This document shows positions 63,956 to 64,000 of a stretch of DNA of 64,000 nucleotides, in pieces. The DNA is taken from the NCBI GenBank assembly GCA_037178975.1, contig JASJZH010000001.1, positions 6,742,501 through 6,806,500 of the forward strand, read 5' to 3'. The number at the start of each line of letters is the position of its first letter. Positions within the stretch are counted from its first letter, which is position 1. The notes below the pieces were generated by a model, which had not been told where the DNA came from, did no database searches, and was given only the letters and a program-made list of their open reading frames with translations. Made by a program: the position numbers and the translations under genes. This stretch comes from Oscheius tipulae (taxonomy: Eukaryota > Nematoda > Chromadorea > Rhabditida > Rhabditidae).

Positions 63956-64000
63956 CTAGACCTTTTTGTCTTGCGAATTCCTTGACCATAAATGTGTGTA

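Overview
The window reads as nuclear DNA of a nematode, most likely a rhabditid related to but distinct from Caenorhabditis. Genes are dense and split by short introns (often 40-60 bp) with TTTTCAG-type acceptors. Several start codons lie a few bases after an acceptor-like TTTCAG, as expected if transcripts receive a trans-spliced leader. The protein kinase A gene matches my knowledge of C. elegans KIN-1 almost residue for residue in its core. The species cannot be named from the sequence alone.

Layout. 1-628: 3' end of a TMEM94-like multi-pass membrane protein (+). 986-4372: Acinus-like splicing/EJC factor (-). 4820-10249: CABIN1/Hir3-like histone-chaperone subunit (+), which shares a 447-bp promoter interval with Acinus. 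10666-11988: nematode-type seven-helix receptor (+). 13059-13944: divergent POU homeobox gene (+). 14051-15357: unassigned protein with a C-terminal membrane anchor (-). 15421-15860: fold-back transposon with an 8-bp target duplication. 16.0-17.3 kb: a decayed coding remnant and a small gene (-). 19545-20197: a possible small gene. 20885-24651: Quaking/HOW/ASD-2-type STAR RNA-binding protein (+) with two alternative C-termini.

25639-27018 holds a macin-like antimicrobial peptide gene and a decayed tandem copy. 27.3-32.2 kb is a graveyard of mobile DNA: non-LTR endonuclease, a VPS4 gene fragment, an internally deleted mariner, a Tc1-type fragment, a MITE, and dispersed repeats. 32684-33574: LDLa single-pass membrane protein (+). 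33638-34040: glutaredoxin (-). 34305-37753: long helical-repeat protein of unknown identity (-). 38097-39512: two divergently transcribed secreted paralogues. 39876-40650: four-segment membrane protein (-).

41959-60450 (-) is the centrepiece: a kin-1-like PKA catalytic-subunit gene. Its five invariant kinase-core exons are served by two alternative last exons and at least nine candidate alternative first exons spread over about 16 kb, all in compatible splice phase. MEF2-like sites and hairpins lie in its introns. 61295-61921 is either a separate small gene or the most distal kin-1 first exons. 62692-63955 is a saposin-domain gene (-) that runs off the right end.
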